Origin: an uncultured Chlamydiae bacterium
GTDB taxonomy: Bacteria; Chlamydiota; Chlamydiia; Chlamydiales; SM23-39
Length of the DNA: 7,841 bases
Assembly (NCBI GenBank): GCA_903864395.1
Contig: CAIPFQ010000128.1
Location: 1-7,841 of the forward strand
Direction: 5' to 3'
The position numbers were made by a program, and so were the translations under genes. Below the pieces are notes generated by a model that worked only from the letters and a program-made list of their open reading frames with translations, was not told the origin of the DNA and did no database searches. This document shows, piece by piece, positions 5,547 to 7,841 of the stretch. Numbering within the stretch: position 1 is the stretch's first letter; every line of letters starts with the position of its first letter.

Positions 5547-7841
5547 CGAGCAAGGATCACTCTCGCAAAGATTTCTGGCAAATAGCGCACTAAAACAGGA
5601 TCTCCAGCCAACGCTTTATAATTCTTCTCTGTAATCAGCATTTTACATGAATTTGTAAGCCCTGAACGAAGCAATTCAAAACCCCTCTCCGCGATCTTTG
5701 TAAACGTGCTTTCAAAAGAATTGTCTACCCGTCCTGTAATATCAAGAATTCCTATGCAAGGAATTTGGGCCGTCCTCACTCTCTCCACTGCCCCTTTCAC
5801 TTTAGTAATTTGTTCTAAAAGCCCGTCGTGTGCTTCCTTCAAAGCATCACTACTTTTAGTCTCCTCTTGATTCACAGGACCAATCCAAATGTCATGGAAT
5901 TGGCGTAGATTACCGCTAATGACATAAAGCTCGCATTCACGGTTAATTATAAAATCAGCGAGATCCGAGCTAAAGATATCTGCAACGTTTCCAATAACTT
6001 CTGAATTAAAGAACCTTAGAAGCAATAGTTCTTTCACCTTATTGATTTTATCTGAATCCTTAGGAAATACTTCGGAATAAATTCTCATAATTTTTCTGTA
6101 TTGAATATAAAACCAATCAAATTTATTATCTTTATAAGATAATATTTCCGTATCTAAAACGATCATTTTTTTAATTTTTATATCAAGATCAACAACAGAT
6201 TGCAGATTTTCTTGATAGTCGGTAGATTTAAAAGCTGCAAAGGCTTTTCCTGTTTGGTCAACAAGATTCTTGAGGCCCTCACTATTCTTAAGCTTCTCCT
6301 CTTTAATAGTCTCTTCCAACTTTTTTGTCTGAGTCTTTTTCTCTGAATTTCTTTCTAAAGAAGAAATATAGGACTTAAATGCCTTTGTTAAATCTAAAAA
6401 TCCTGCAGAAGTCTCATAGAACGCAGAATGTAACATGGCTTTTTCTACCTTTGGAAGAGATCTATCGCTAGCAAAAAACAGCGCTTGGTTCTGTAAAAAC
6501 CTTTTAAAGTCCTCAAGAACCTTACTGAGCTTTTCTTCAGCAACGCCTTTTAAAGCCCCAAGTATTGTTAGACACTCCGCCTTCTTCCCTTCCTCAATTT
6601 TTTGAGCGTCTATAAAATTCTGATCTTGAGCCGCTTCTTTTCCCCCTTTTAAAGCTTCGAGTCTAGAACGAACAGCAGCTTCTATCAATTCTTCTATATC
6701 TTTTTTCAATTTTACCGAAGTTATTCCAAAAGTATTCTTTAATTCGAATATTTTTGTTTTTTCATATTCAAAAAAAGCTGAAATACATGAAAAAACAGGA
6801 GACACCAATAGTTCTACCCTCTCTTCTTTTTTACATTCTTCTAAAAGAACTGCAACTCCATCGCGCAATGTTTCTACTAAAGCAGTATTGAGAATAGAAT
6901 CTATGTAAAAAACGGATTCAAGCTTCTCGCTGGGCTTTTGCAAAGCCTCCAGAAAAGCTTTTATAGAAAGAGGCGTTTTTGGTAATTTTCCTTGTCTGTC
7001 TAAGACACTCTTGATTGTATTGTCGTCACACTGAAAACATCTACAAAACTTAACAACTTGTTCTGCAAAATGATCGTAGTTATCAGCTTCCTGAGGGGTA
7101 TCGGTTATTTTTCCACTCGTTAATATTTCTCTCAATGTCAGAATAACCTCATGGATCTGATTCGTAATCTTAAGAATAGCAGACCATCCTTGCACCGAAC
7201 TTTCTAATCCTGTTTTCGCACTTTTCAAAATGTCTGGAAGAACCCTAGGGATCTTGTAACGACAACATGCATTCAGAAACCAATTCAAAAACCATCCTAG
7301 CTCTAGATCAATATCAACGAGATTACGGCTTATAAAAACGCCCATTTTTTCATAAAGGATCGCATGACGCTCTTCCACCTTGACCCAATCCACTGCTTCA
7401 GAAAGTAAATGCGATGGATTAAAATGGTTCTCCACACATCGGTTACGCCTCTCTAACAAAATTGGCGTCTGAGCCCCAAAGCCCTTTTCTAAGGTAGCAG
7501 CTCCATTATAAGCGGTCAACAGACCTTCTAATTGATTCTTGCCATCTATCAAAAACTTAACAATAGCCCCACTTTCTATAGCATTTTCTGTCGCATTTTT
7601 TCTTAAAAAACCAATTAATTCGAAGATATTTTCTTTTACTGCTTTAGGAATAAGCGCAGTCCATTTCCACAGGAAAAGATAACAAAAGTAGGCTTTAAAT
7701 TTCCCCCAAGCACTCATTGCCTTGCCAAATCTTTCAACAAATGCATCCCAAATAATAGGGCTACTTACGTTATTAAAAAATTTTCCTTTAAAAAGTTTAG
7801 TTTTTCTTAGAGATTCTTCTGAAATAACTTTTATTATTTCA
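5543..7841 (-). CDS. Uncharacterised large helical protein (5' end probably missing)
   Basis: Not recognised. The frame is open from the right edge to TAG at 5543-5545: 724 residues from the Met at 7715-7717, plus 41 open codons (7718-7840) upstream without ATG, GTG or TTG. That Met has only AAGG two bases ahead, too close for a good ribosome binding site, so the real start is probably outside the window. The protein is mostly predicted-looking amphipathic helix, rich in Lys and Glu, with a coiled-coil-like charged stretch (LERNSEKK to EETIK, about 6302-6358). An aromatic-hydrophobic patch near the Met (YFCYLFLWKW, 7661-7690) is short and contains Lys, so it is not a clear membrane span. Three cysteines in CxCxxC spacing lie at 7028-7045. 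The C-terminal 100 residues (from about PCIGILDI, 5744-5767) look more mixed alpha/beta. No catalytic motif or ATPase loop was seen. It is far more AT-rich than uvrA. A lineage-specific chlamydial protein, perhaps secreted or host-directed, is possible but unsupported by any signal here. Confidence 0.88.
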   Translation of the reverse strand, partial: EIIKVISEESLRKTKLFKGKFFNNVSSPIIWDAFVERFGKAMSAWGKFKAYFCYLFLWKWTALIPKAVKENIFELIGFLRKNATENAIESGAIVKFLIDGKNQLEGLLTAYNGAATLEKGFGAQTPILLERRNRCVENHFNPSHLLSEAVDWVKVEERHAILYEKMGVFISRNLVDIDLELGWFLNWFLNACCRYKIPRVLPDILKSAKTGLESSVQGWSAILKITNQIHEVILTLREILTSGKITDTPQEADNYDHFAEQVVKFCRCFQCDDNTIKSVLDRQGKLPKTPLSIKAFLEALQKPSEKLESVFYIDSILNTALVETLRDGVAVLLEECKKEERVELLVSPVFSCISAFFEYEKTKIFELKNTFGITSVKLKKDIEELIEAAVRSRLEALKGGKEAAQDQNFIDAQKIEEGKKAECLTILGALKGVAEEKLSKVLEDFKRFLQNQALFFASDRSLPKVEKAMLHSAFYETSAGFLDLTKAFKSYISSLERNSEKKTQTKKLEETIKEEKLKNSEGLKNLVDQTGKAFAAFKSTDYQENLQSVVDLDIKIKKMIVLDTEILSYKDNKFDWFYIQYRKIMRIYSEVFPKDSDKINKVKELLLLRFFNSEVIGNVADIFSSDLADFIINRECELYVISGNLRQFHDIWIGPVNQEETKSSDALKEAHDGLLEQITKVKGAVERVRTAQIPCIGILDITGRVDNSFESTFTKIAERGFELLRSGLTNSCKMLITEKNYKALAGDPVLVRYLPEIFARVILAR

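Noticed and set aside
5546..5566. GCGAG and CTCGC hairpin just after the uvrA stop as its terminator
   Set aside because: Only five pairs around an 11-base loop and no following T run, so it is not convincing as an intrinsic terminator.
5747..5765. AATTCCT and AGGAATT hairpin 200 bases past the uvrA stop
   Set aside because: The stem is perfect over seven pairs with a five-base loop, but it is followed by only TTT on its + strand side and lies within coding sequence, so terminator function is not supported.
7028..7045. CxCxxC in the unknown protein as a metal or iron-sulfur site
   Set aside because: Only three cysteines with no fourth ligand evident nearby. Too little to claim a cofactor site.
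7661..7690. Membrane anchor in the unknown protein (YFCYLFLWKW)
   Set aside because: The apolar stretch is short, contains Lys and is followed by a charged helix, so an amphipathic or buried helix is as likely.

Overview
The window holds two convergent protein-coding genes with essentially no space between them. The left 5.5 kb (+ strand) is most of one very long uvrA gene. The right 2.3 kb (- strand) is an uncharacterised gene. Both genes run off the window, each missing its 5' end. No tRNA, rRNA, CRISPR array, insertion sequence, phage gene or riboswitch was seen.

The + strand gene encodes two complete UvrA proteins joined head to tail in one reading frame: four ABC ATPase domains, with every Walker A, signature, Walker B and His-switch motif present. 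UvrA acts as a dimer in nucleotide excision repair, so this is a genetically fused dimer. As far as I know, double-length UvrA is characteristic of the phylum Chlamydiota (about 1,790 aa in Chlamydia trachomatis). The GC level, roughly 50% here, is higher than in Chlamydiaceae and would fit an environmental, amoeba-associated chlamydia. That placement is inference.

The halves are not equivalent. Copy 1 keeps the usual UvrB-binding and second-NBD DNA-contact motifs but departs from consensus just after its first Walker A. Copy 2 is the reverse: a normal first NBD, but an eroded UvrB-binding domain and an altered DNA-contact region in its second NBD. Both copies lack the first cysteine pair of the N-terminal zinc finger. 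This suggests a fused heterodimer with divided labour.

The - strand gene is much more AT-rich and encodes a largely helical, lysine- and glutamate-rich protein of at least 765 residues that I cannot assign to a family. Its frame stays open to the right edge with no start codon beyond the Met at 7715-7717, so its true start is probably outside the window.

The two genes share the palindrome CTAG as both stop codons. Transcription ends must therefore lie inside the opposite gene, and an inverted repeat in the last 75 bases of uvrA is a candidate terminator for the - strand gene. I did not find a convincing new multi-gene system. The most unusual content is the asymmetric fused UvrA and the unassigned neighbour.
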